A stretch of 37,613 nt of DNA from Flavobacterium sp. (GTDB lineage: Bacteria > Bacteroidota > Bacteroidia > Flavobacteriales > Flavobacteriaceae), in NCBI GenBank assembly GCA_020048955.1, contig JAIFLT010000200.1, forward strand, positions 1 through 37,613, given 5' to 3'. The notes below the pieces were generated by a model. That model was not told the origin of the DNA. It ran no database searches and saw only the letters and a program-made list of their open reading frames with translations. Position 1 is the stretch's first letter. Each line of letters starts with the position of its first letter. Made by a program: the position numbers and the translations under genes. Shown one piece after another: positions 7,928 through 14,410 of the stretch.

Positions 7928-9556
7928 TTAAACCTGAATCACACCCAAATTAAACTTTTTCTCAATAGGAGCGTGGTTAGCTGCTTCAATTCCCATAGAA
8001 ATCCATGTTCTAGTTTCTAATGGATCAATGATGGCATCAGTCCAAAGTCTTGATGCTGCATAATAAGGAGAAACTTGAGCATCGTATCTTGCTTTGATTT
8101 TATCAAATAATTCTTGTTCTACTTTTTCGTCAACCGTTTCACCTTTTGCTTTTAGTGATGATGCTTCAATTTGAGCTAATACTTTTGCGGCTTGAGTTCC
8201 ACCCATAACAGCCAATTCTGCACTTGGCCATGCAAAAATTAATCTCGGGTCGTAGGCTTTTCCGCACATAGCATAATTTCCTGCGCCATAAGAATTTCCT
8301 ACTACAACAGTGAATTTAGGAACAACCGAATTAGAAACGGCGTTTACCATTTTGGCACCATCTTTAATAATTCCGCCATGTTCCGATTTGCTTCCAACCA
8401 TAAATCCTGTTACATCTTGAAGAAATACTAACGGAATTTTTTTCTGATTACAATTTGCTATAAATCGAGTTGCTTTATCGGCAGAGCTTGAATAAATAAC
8501 ACCTCCAAACTCAATTTCACCTTTTTTGGTTTTAGAAACAGTTCTTTGATTAGCCACAATTCCAACTGCCCAACCATCAATTCTTGCATAACAAGTGATG
8601 ATAGATTTTCCGTAATCTTCCTTATACATATCCATTTTGGAGTTGTCAACCAATCGTTTGATAACTTCCATCATATCATACTGATCAGAACGAGATTTGG
8701 GTATAATTCCGTAAATATCTTGTTCGTCTATAGCAGGTTTTTGAGGTTTTTCTCTGTTGAAACCCGCTTTTTCATAATCACCAATTTTTCCAACGATGCT
8801 TTTAATTCTATCTAAAGCGTCTTTATCATCTTTGGCTTTATAATCGGTTACTCCAGAAATTTCACAATGCGTAGTTGCTCCTCCAAGTGTTTCATTATCA
8901 ATATTTTCACCAATGGCAGCTTTTACTAAGTAACTTCCTGCAAGAAAAATACTTCCTGTTTTATCAACAATCATGGCTTCATCACTCATAATTGGAAGGT
9001 AAGCACCACCAGCAACACAACTTCCCATAACTGCAGCAATTTGAGTAATTCCCATGCTCGACATGAGGGCATTATTTCTAAAAATTCTACCAAAATGTTC
9101 TTTATCTGGAAAAATTTCATCTTGCATTGGCAAATAAACGCCTGCAGAATCTACCAAATAGATAATAGGAAGACGATTTTCCATGGCAATTTCTTGCGCA
9201 CGAAGATTTTTCTTTCCAGTAATCGGAAACCATGCACCCGCTTTTACAGTAGCATCATTGGCAACAACAATACATTGTTTTCCTGAAATATATCCTATTT
9301 TCACTACAACGCCACCAGACGGACAACCACCATGTTCGGCATACATTCCGTCGCCAACAAAGGCTCCAATTTCAATGCTATTTGATTTATTATCAAGTAA
9401 ATAATCGATGCGTTCTCGTGCGGTCATTTTACCTTCTGCATGAAGTTTTTCTATTCGTTTTTCACCGCCACCTAGTTTAACTTTGGCAAATTTTTGTTTT
9501 AAATCAGATAATAAAAGTTTGTTATGATCTTCGTTTTTGTTGAAGTTTAAGTCCAT
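7928..9556 (-). CDS. Acyl-CoA carboxylase, carboxyltransferase beta subunit (methylcrotonyl/propionyl-CoA type)
   Basis: A 542-residue carboxyltransferase of the biotin-dependent acyl-CoA carboxylase family. The N-terminal crotonase-like half contains GGGEKRIEKLHAEGKMTARERI and GSCVAGGAYLPIMSDE; the C-terminal half has QDVTGFMVG, GNSYGAGNYAMCGKAYDPR and MGGTQAAKVL. It transfers CO2 from carboxybiotin to an acyl-CoA. The GGAYLP and DSAGVYLPMQDEIFPD blocks resemble methylcrotonyl-CoA carboxylase beta (leucine degradation) more than propionyl-CoA carboxylase, but the substrate cannot be fixed by eye. The biotin-carrying alpha subunit is not adjacent. It is divergent from the phosphate-uptake genes across a 161-nt spacer. 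Confidence 0.85.
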   Translation of the reverse strand: MDLNFNKNEDHNKLLLSDLKQKFAKVKLGGGEKRIEKLHAEGKMTARERIDYLLDNKSNSIEIGAFVGDGMYAEHGGCPSGGVVVKIGYISGKQCIVVANDATVKAGAWFPITGKKNLRAQEIAMENRLPIIYLVDSAGVYLPMQDEIFPDKEHFGRIFRNNALMSSMGITQIAAVMGSCVAGGAYLPIMSDEAMIVDKTGSIFLAGSYLVKAAIGENIDNETLGGATTHCEISGVTDYKAKDDKDALDRIKSIVGKIGDYEKAGFNREKPQKPAIDEQDIYGIIPKSRSDQYDMMEVIKRLVDNSKMDMYKEDYGKSIITCYARIDGWAVGIVANQRTVSKTKKGEIEFGGVIYSSSADKATRFIANCNQKKIPLVFLQDVTGFMVGSKSEHGGIIKDGAKMVNAVSNSVVPKFTVVVGNSYGAGNYAMCGKAYDPRLIFAWPSAELAVMGGTQAAKVLAQIEASSLKAKGETVDEKVEQELFDKIKARYDAQVSPYYAASRLWTDAIIDPLETRTWISMGIEAANHAPIEKKFNLGVIQV

Positions 9557-9691
9557 AAAATGAGCTGCTTGTTTTTGTTTTTGCTAAAGTACGAAAACGT
9601 TTGAAAAAACAGAAAAGTTCTTTAAAAAACAGAAAAAAAATTATTTACTTATGTTTTCTTATAACTTAACATTCCCTTAATATTAGTTGAA

Positions 9692-9699
9692 TACATTTG
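9692..9699 (+). promoter_or_regulatory. -7 box for the DUF47-pit genes
   Basis: TACATTTG matches TAnnTTTG; a clear -33 TTG is not seen at the expected distance. Its last three bases (TTG at 9697) would be an alternative start codon for the downstream gene. As they belong to the promoter, ATG 9718 is the real start. Confidence 0.5.
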
Positions 9700-9717
9700 C
9701 ATAAAAATTTATACCTA

Positions 9718-10362
9718 ATGACACTAAATAGTATTTTTCAATTTTTTGTACCGAAAGATAAAAAGTTCTTTCCTTTATTTGAACAAGCCGCAGCAAACTT
9801 AATTATTCTTGCCAATACGTTACACGAAGCAGTGAATGCACCAAAAGCGGAACGTGAAGAATATTTTAAAAAAATTGAAGAATTAGAAGCTACAATAGAA
9901 GAAATTACTCATAAAACACATTTGGAATTGAGTAGAAATTTTATCACTCCATTTGATAGAGAAGATATACATTCGCTAATAAAATCAATAGATAATGTTG
10001 CCGATAACATGCATGGCGCAGCAAGTAGAATTAAATTGTATCAAGTAGACAAAATCACAAAATCCATCAGAAAATTAACTGAAATTAATTTGGAAGCGTG
10101 TCAGTTAATTGGTGAAGGTATCAAACAATTGAAAGATATGAATAATATCAAAATGATTAAAGATACTTGCAAGCAAATCAACAAATTAGAAAGTAAAGCT
10201 GATGTAGTTTTTGATAAAGCGGTAGCCGATATTTTTGAGAATGAAACCGATGCAAAAAACATCATTAAGTATAAAGAAGTATTGTCGGCTTTAGAAATGG
10301 CATCAGATAAATGCAAAAGTGTTTCTAATGTTATGGAACAAATTTCTGTTAAACATTCATAA
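9718..10362 (+). CDS. DUF47 (PhoU-like) phosphate transport regulator
   Basis: 214 residues, almost entirely helical and charged (EREEYFKKIEELEATIEEITHKTH, DREDIHSLIKSIDNVADNMHGAASRI), as in the DUF47/YkaA family, a distant relative of PhoU. Such proteins are encoded directly before PiT transporters and are thought to control or assist phosphate uptake from the cytoplasmic side. The conserved D-R-E-D-I and D-x-x-A-D-N metal-binding-type motifs are visible. It lies 37 nt upstream of the PiT gene, consistent with one operon. Start chosen at ATG 9718, because the in-frame TTG at 9697 overlaps the -7 box. Confidence 0.85.
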   Translation: MTLNSIFQFFVPKDKKFFPLFEQAAANLIILANTLHEAVNAPKAEREEYFKKIEELEATIEEITHKTHLELSRNFITPFDREDIHSLIKSIDNVADNMHGAASRIKLYQVDKITKSIRKLTEINLEACQLIGEGIKQLKDMNNIKMIKDTCKQINKLESKADVVFDKAVADIFENETDAKNIIKYKEVLSALEMASDKCKSVSNVMEQISVKHS

Positions 10363-10399
10363 ATAATTTTATCTAAAATTCTACATTTATTCTACATTT

Positions 10400-11728
10400 A
10401 TGGATTTTACTTTACTTATTGTAATTATATTTCTTGCTTTAGTATTTGATTATATCAATGGCTTTCATGATGCAGCAAATTCTATTGCTACCATTGTTGC
10501 TACTAAAGTGTTGACTCCTTTTCAAGCAGTGCTTTGGGCAGCCTTTTTCAATTTTTTGGCCTATTGGGTTTTCGGATTTGGTGTGGCAGATACCGTTGCT
10601 AAAACAGCTCACACAAGTAGCATTGATTTAACGGTAATTTTAGCAGGTGTTATTGCAGCAATTATTTGGAATATAATTACTTGGTTAAAAGGAATTCCAT
10701 CATCGTCTTCACATACCTTAATTGGAGGATTTGCTGGTGCAGCAGTTGCTCACGGTTTTTCTGGAGTTACAGATTTGCAACATGCAGGATTCAAAATTGT
10801 AAATTGGTTTAAAGCAACCAAAGAAGGGGAGTTATTACCATCAGGAGTTTTTATAGTAATTTTATTTATTGTTTTAGCTCCATTATTAGGAATGATAATT
10901 TCCTATTTCATTTCTTTATGGTTAATGTATTCCTCTAAAAAGAACATTTATCCAAAAATATTCACTATTGTTTTAATGCTTCTAGTAGCTTGGTTTATAG
11001 TTTCAGTAATGATAAATTATGACGAAATTAAAAAGCCAAGATTTGAAAGTCATTTTTGGAGCGTTATTACTGAACCTCATAATATTAAATGGTTTTTAGT
11101 AGCTTTTATATTTTATAGTTTAGCGATTTTTAATTTATTTTTTAGCAATTTTTCTACTGCAACTGCAGAGAAAGTTTTAAAGAAAATGCAACTTTTATCT
11201 TCGGCAGCTTTTAGTTTAGGACACGGTGGAAATGATTCGCAAAAAGTTATGGGAATTATTGCAGCAGCAGTTGCTGTATTCATAAAAGATAATCCAAAAT
11301 TTAATTTATCAGGATTTTGGTTGGATTTGAATGTTAAATTACCCTCAGATGCTAATGGGGTTCATATTGATGGAGTGATGCCAGAGTGGATTCCACTTAT
11401 ATGTTATACTGTTATCGCTTTGGGAACTTTAAGTGGTGGCTGGAAAATTGTAAAAACTATGGGTTCTAAAATTACAAAAGTAACCGCTTTTGAAGGCGTT
11501 GTTGCCGAATCTGCGGGTGCCTTGACTTTGTTTACCACAGAGCATTTTAAAATTCCGGTGTCAACAACACATACCATTACAGGTTCCATTATTGGAGTAG
11601 GAGTTACAAAAAGAGTTTCTGCCGTTCGTTGGGGTGTAACGGTAAAATTACTATGGGCATGGGTTTTAACCATTCCTGTTTCGGCTGTTTTGGCTGCATT
11701 GATTTACTATTTTATTCATTTATTCTAA
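10400..11728 (+). CDS. pit: PiT-family inorganic phosphate transporter
   Basis: A 442-residue inner membrane protein with about 10-12 hydrophobic segments and the two PHO4 signature repeats: GFHDAANSIATIVATK (21-36) and FSLGHGGNDSQKVMGI in the second half, plus the paired STTHTITGSIIGVG and SSSHTLIGGF blocks. PiT proteins import phosphate, usually as a metal-phosphate complex, with protons or sodium. Gene order (PhoU-like regulator, PiT, then porin) indicates a phosphate uptake system spanning both membranes. A terminator follows the gene. Confidence 0.92.
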   Translation: MDFTLLIVIIFLALVFDYINGFHDAANSIATIVATKVLTPFQAVLWAAFFNFLAYWVFGFGVADTVAKTAHTSSIDLTVILAGVIAAIIWNIITWLKGIPSSSSHTLIGGFAGAAVAHGFSGVTDLQHAGFKIVNWFKATKEGELLPSGVFIVILFIVLAPLLGMIISYFISLWLMYSSKKNIYPKIFTIVLMLLVAWFIVSVMINYDEIKKPRFESHFWSVITEPHNIKWFLVAFIFYSLAIFNLFFSNFSTATAEKVLKKMQLLSSAAFSLGHGGNDSQKVMGIIAAAVAVFIKDNPKFNLSGFWLDLNVKLPSDANGVHIDGVMPEWIPLICYTVIALGTLSGGWKIVKTMGSKITKVTAFEGVVAESAGALTLFTTEHFKIPVSTTHTITGSIIGVGVTKRVSAVRWGVTVKLLWAWVLTIPVSAVLAALIYYFIHLF

Positions 11729-11749
11729 ATAATGATCTTATAAGAAACT

Positions 11750-11784
11750 CTTCCAAATTAAGTAATTTCTTTGGAAGTTTTTTT
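11750..11784 (+). terminator. Intrinsic terminator after pit
   Basis: Stem CTTCCAAA (11750-11757) pairs with TTTGGAAG (11770-11777), followed by seven Ts. The T run merges into TATATTTG (11784-11791), a -7 box for the porin gene, so the porin probably has its own start as well as any read-through. Confidence 0.75.
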
Positions 11785-11791
11785 ATATTTG
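11784..11791 (+). promoter_or_regulatory. -7 box before the porin gene
   Basis: TATATTTG fits TAnnTTTG and lies 22 nt before ATG 11814. No convincing -33 TTG is found at 17-20 nt upstream, where the terminator stem sits. Confidence 0.4.
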
Positions 11792-11813
11792 CCAATATCA
11801 AATTATCAAATTA

Positions 11814-13037
11814 ATGAGATTTCTTTTCGGCTTCATTTTTCTTCTTTTTTTTAGTTTTTCAAATGCTCAAATAACCATAAATCAATCAAAAAATGATAAT
11901 GATTTAAAATTATCAGCGTTACCTTATTATAGTTTTGGAAAAGGTTTAGGATTAACTTCGCCTGATAGTTTGTTTCAATTGAATATTCGTTTTAGAATGC
12001 AAAATAGAGTTACTTATCTTGAAAACGATCGAGAAAATGGAACTTATGATGGACAAATTCGTCGTTTGCGTTTGCGTTTTGATGGTTATGTTGGAAATCC
12101 AAAATTCCTTTATGCCATTCAATTGTCGTTTGCACCTGGCGATGTTGGTGAGATTAGAGAAGGAGAGAATATAAACATCATTCGTGATGCCGTTGTTTTT
12201 TATCGTCCAAATAAACATTGGAATATTAGTTTCGGTCAAACTAAACTGCCAGGTAATAGACAACGTGTGAATTCGTCTGGAGGATTGCAATTGACCGATA
12301 GAACTATAAATAATGCAAGATTTACTATTGATAGAGATTTTGGATTTCAAGTGCATAACATAAATGAATACCAACATAAATTTTCCTATAATTTTAAAAC
12401 AGCCATTTCCTCTGGAGAAGGAAGAAATGTTACAGGCAAAGCCGATGATGGAATTGCAGTTACCGGTAAAGTTGAATTATTCCCATTAGGTGCATTTACT
12501 AAAGACGGAACTTATTTTGAAGGCGATGTTATCAGAGAAAAGAAACCAAAATTGATGATTTCTGGTGCTTTTCAGCAAAATAATCATGCGCGAAGAACAC
12601 AGGGTCAATTGGGTAATGATTTATTTGAACAACGTACGATGAAATCAGTTTTATTAGATGCTATGTTTAAATACAATGGTTGGGCTGCAATGACAAGCTT
12701 TATGTCACGTACTACAAATGAAAACCCTATAACTATTAATCCATTAAATATATTAGAATCAAATTATGTTTTTGTTGGAAATGGATTTGATTATCAATTG
12801 AGTTATAATACAAAAACAAATTATGAATTTATTGGAAGATATTCTATTCAAAAAGTAGGTGAAGCTATTAAAACACTTACACCAAATACAAAGCAGTTTA
12901 GCTTAGGACTTACAAAATATATTTGGGAACATTCCTTTAAAGTTCAAGGCGAAATCAATTATGATATTTTAGATTATAATGATGGTTTTTCTAAAAACAA
13001 CTGGTATTTACGCTTTCAAGTGGAGATAGGTATTTAA
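11814..13037 (+). CDS. Outer membrane porin, phosphate-selective OprP/OprO-like
   Basis: 407 residues with a signal peptide (MRFLFGFIFLLFFSFSNAQ) followed by a beta-barrel: RFRMQNRVTYLE, IRRLRLRFDGYVGNPKFLYAIQLSF, WNISFGQTKLPGNRQRVNSSGGLQLTDR, ending in YLRFQVEIGI. The block LRLRFDGYVGNPKF..IQL and the FGQ(T/F)K..G.R motif are typical of the phosphate-selective porin O/P family. It lies downstream of a PiT transporter and its DUF47 partner, which supports a role in letting phosphate or polyphosphate across the outer membrane. Selectivity cannot be proven from sequence; many Bacteroidota homologues are uncharacterised. Confidence 0.8.
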   Translation: MRFLFGFIFLLFFSFSNAQITINQSKNDNDLKLSALPYYSFGKGLGLTSPDSLFQLNIRFRMQNRVTYLENDRENGTYDGQIRRLRLRFDGYVGNPKFLYAIQLSFAPGDVGEIREGENINIIRDAVVFYRPNKHWNISFGQTKLPGNRQRVNSSGGLQLTDRTINNARFTIDRDFGFQVHNINEYQHKFSYNFKTAISSGEGRNVTGKADDGIAVTGKVELFPLGAFTKDGTYFEGDVIREKKPKLMISGAFQQNNHARRTQGQLGNDLFEQRTMKSVLLDAMFKYNGWAAMTSFMSRTTNENPITINPLNILESNYVFVGNGFDYQLSYNTKTNYEFIGRYSIQKVGEAIKTLTPNTKQFSLGLTKYIWEHSFKVQGEINYDILDYNDGFSKNNWYLRFQVEIGI

Positions 13038-13057
13038 TTATTAAGGACTTCTAATTT

Positions 13058-13114
13058 AATTGTCCAATGTTAAGTTTTCATCGAAATCGAAAACTTAACA
13101 TTGGGCAATTGTTT
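13058..13114 (+). terminator. Long 22-bp hairpin after the porin gene
   Basis: Arms at 13058-13079 and 13089-13110 pair over 22 bp with one wobble, around a 9-nt loop, followed by GTTTT. This is an unusually long stem for an intrinsic terminator. Its right arm contains the TTG (13101-13103) that serves as the -33 element of the next gene. Confidence 0.7.
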
Positions 13115-13129
13115 TATATTGTATTTTTG
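13101..13129 (+). promoter_or_regulatory. Promoter of the Lys-rich protein gene
   Basis: TTG at 13101-13103, 18 nt spacing, then TATTTTTG at 13122-13129: an almost ideal Bacteroidota promoter. The leader to ATG 13185 would be about 50 nt. Confidence 0.65.
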
Positions 13130-13184
13130 TTAACGTAAAATTTACATTGATTTTACATTTAATAAATATTAAAATAACAGCACA

Positions 13185-13664
13185 ATGATAAATAAAAAAG
13201 AAAGCATGGAAAACAACAACTTGGAAATGAATGAAAATTTGCATGAATCGACTGCCATTGTAGCAGATTCAAATAAAGAAGAAGTAATTTCTGAAAAACC
13301 TAAAACAAGAACAAGAGCGACAAGTGCTTCAGCAAAAGTTACTCCAACTCGAACAAGAACAAAAGTTGTTAAAGTAGCAACAGTAACAGAAGCTAAAGCA
13401 GAAGAAGTTCAAGAAGAAACTGTTTCTGTAAATAGCGAAAACACAGAAATTATGAAAGACCTAGAAAAAGAAAAAAAATCAAAAGCTAAAGAAAAAGCTA
13501 AAGCCAAAAAAGACAAACAAAAAGAAAAAGACAAAGAGAAAAAGAAAAAAGCTAAAAAGAAAGAAAAAGCAAAAAAGCAAAAAGCAAAAGACAAAGCAAA
13601 AGCTAAAAAGAAAGAGCAAGCAAAGAAAAAGTCTAAGAAGAAAGCTAAGTCAAAAAAGAAATAG
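13185..13664 (+). CDS. Lysine-rich basic protein with repetitive C-terminus (histone H1-like in composition)
   Basis: 159 residues. The first 60 residues are acidic/polar (MENNNLEMNENLHEST). A middle region has KPKTRTRATSASAKVTPTRTRTK, a TR/TP-rich basic stretch resembling DNA-binding tails. From about residue 90 the sequence is nearly only K, A, E, D and Q (KEKKSKAKEKAKAKKDKQ and similar), with no hydrophobic core, so it should be disordered or one long charged helix. Composition recalls bacterial H1-like proteins that bind DNA or polyphosphate, but acidic residues are interspersed and no domain can be named. ATG 13206 (MENNN) is an alternative start. It has a strong promoter and a strong terminator, so it is a real monocistronic gene. 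Confidence 0.75.
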   Translation: MINKKESMENNNLEMNENLHESTAIVADSNKEEVISEKPKTRTRATSASAKVTPTRTRTKVVKVATVTEAKAEEVQEETVSVNSENTEIMKDLEKEKKSKAKEKAKAKKDKQKEKDKEKKKKAKKKEKAKKQKAKDKAKAKKKEQAKKKSKKKAKSKKK

Positions 13665-13670
13665 TTACTT

Positions 13671-13698
13671 AAAACCAATGAATTTCATTGGTTTTTTT
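13671..13698 (+). terminator. Intrinsic terminator of the Lys-rich gene
   Basis: Stem AAAACCAATGA / TCATTGGTTTT with a 3-nt loop, followed by Ts, starting 7 nt after the stop codon. Confidence 0.9.
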
Positions 13699-13772
13699 AT
13701 ATACATCAATATAAATATCATACAATGTTATCAAATTGTTATGTAAAAGTTTTTTTATTGTAAAATAATTTA

Positions 13773-13780
13773 TATATTTG
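13773..13780 (+). promoter_or_regulatory. -7 box of the MORN-like gene
   Basis: TATATTTG fits TAnnTTTG and lies 33 nt before ATG 13814. A TTG at the standard -33 distance is not evident. Confidence 0.45.
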
Positions 13781-13813
13781 TTATCGAAATATTAATTAAA
13801 AACCAAAATACTT

Positions 13814-14158
13814 ATGAAAAAGTTACTATTTATTGCGTTAATGTTGGTTTCAGGAGTAATTTTTGCTAAAGGAGAACCACAATTAGAAGTTGTTGGACAA
13901 TTAGTAAAAGCGACTTACTACTATGATAATGGAAATATACAACAAGTAGGTTTCTTTAAAGATGGTAAATTAGATGGACAATGGATTTCATATACAGAAA
14001 GTGGAACAATTCAAACTGTTGCTGAATATTCAAACGGATTAAAATCTGGTGTTTGGAAATATTTTGATAACGCTGTAGCTACTAAAGAAGTTTCTTATTC
14101 AAATAATTTAATTGTATCTGTTATCAATTTGAAACCAAATTTTGTTGCAGGAAATTAA
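13814..14158 (+). CDS. Secreted MORN-repeat (YwqK-like) small protein
   Basis: 114 residues with a signal peptide (MKKLLFIALMLVSGVIFA). The body holds three MORN/YwqK-type repeats: YYYDNGNIQQVGFFKDGKLD, WISYTESGTIQTVAEYSNGLKS and WKYFDNAVATKEVSYSNNL. Each has the [YF]-x-x-G-x-[IL]-x-x-x-x-x-[YF]-x-x-G pattern. Such repeats are common in Bacteroidota exported proteins; annotation as an antitoxin (YwqK) comes from a distant homologue and is not implied here. It is flanked by its own -7 box and terminator, so monocistronic. Role unknown. Confidence 0.8.
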   Translation: MKKLLFIALMLVSGVIFAKGEPQLEVVGQLVKATYYYDNGNIQQVGFFKDGKLDGQWISYTESGTIQTVAEYSNGLKSGVWKYFDNAVATKEVSYSNNLIVSVINLKPNFVAGN

Positions 14159-14179
14159 TAAGTTTGTAAATGTAATATT

Positions 14180-14206
14180 AAGCCATCTTTTTTAGGTGGC
14201 TTTTTT
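14180..14206 (+). terminator. Intrinsic terminator of the MORN-like gene
   Basis: AAGCCATC pairs with GGTGGCTT (one wobble), followed by TTTT. Confidence 0.8.
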
Positions 14207-14224
14207 AATTTAAATAGTTTTATA

Positions 14225-14302
14225 AAATACAAAAGCCAATCTGGAGCGATTGGCTATTGTGGTGAGGTGTAACTTCCTTTCGAAATCCTCAATGCAAATA
14301 TA
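14225..14302 (-). ncRNA. Candidate small RNA of about 65 nt with its own promoter box and terminator
   Basis: On the - strand there is TATATTTG (14302-14295), then from about 14290 TGAGGATTTCGAAAGGAAG and further bases ending in CCTCA. The TGAGG and CCTCA ends can pair as a first stem. A second stem AGCCAAT / ATTGGCT (14255-14249 with 14240-14234) is followed by TTTTGTATTTT, an intrinsic terminator on this strand only. No open frame is present. The layout (promoter box, 5' hairpin, terminator hairpin) is that of an independent small RNA lying between two + strand genes. It might correspond to a known flavobacterial RNA motif, but the name cannot be assigned by eye. Confidence 0.5.
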
Positions 14303-14378
14303 AACTTATATTTTAATTAAGTTCATAATTTTTTATTAAACTTTATTTAACTAATAATAATTCTATGTTTTTTCAATT

Positions 14379-14386
14379 TATATTTG
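14379..14386 (+). promoter_or_regulatory. -7 box of the large metalloprotease gene
   Basis: TATATTTG, 24 nt before ATG 14411. The in-frame ATG at 14384 lies inside this box, which supports the start at 14411. Confidence 0.5.
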
Positions 14387-14410
14387 TTCCAATTAACTAA
14401 ACTAAATTTT

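Noticed and set aside
13409..13678. Open frame on the - strand, rich in Phe, Ala and Leu, opposite the Lys-rich gene
   Set aside because: It is the mirror of AAA/AAG/GCT codons in the Lys-rich gene; low-complexity shadow with no start signal.
13814..14158. Reading the MORN-like gene as an antitoxin of a toxin-antitoxin pair
   Set aside because: It has a signal peptide, no adjacent toxin gene, and its own terminator; the YwqK name alone does not support that role.
14255..14295. tRNA-like TTTCGAAAT segment suggesting a T-loop
   Set aside because: No acceptor, D or anticodon stems can be placed around it; a small RNA with terminator on the other strand explains the structure better.
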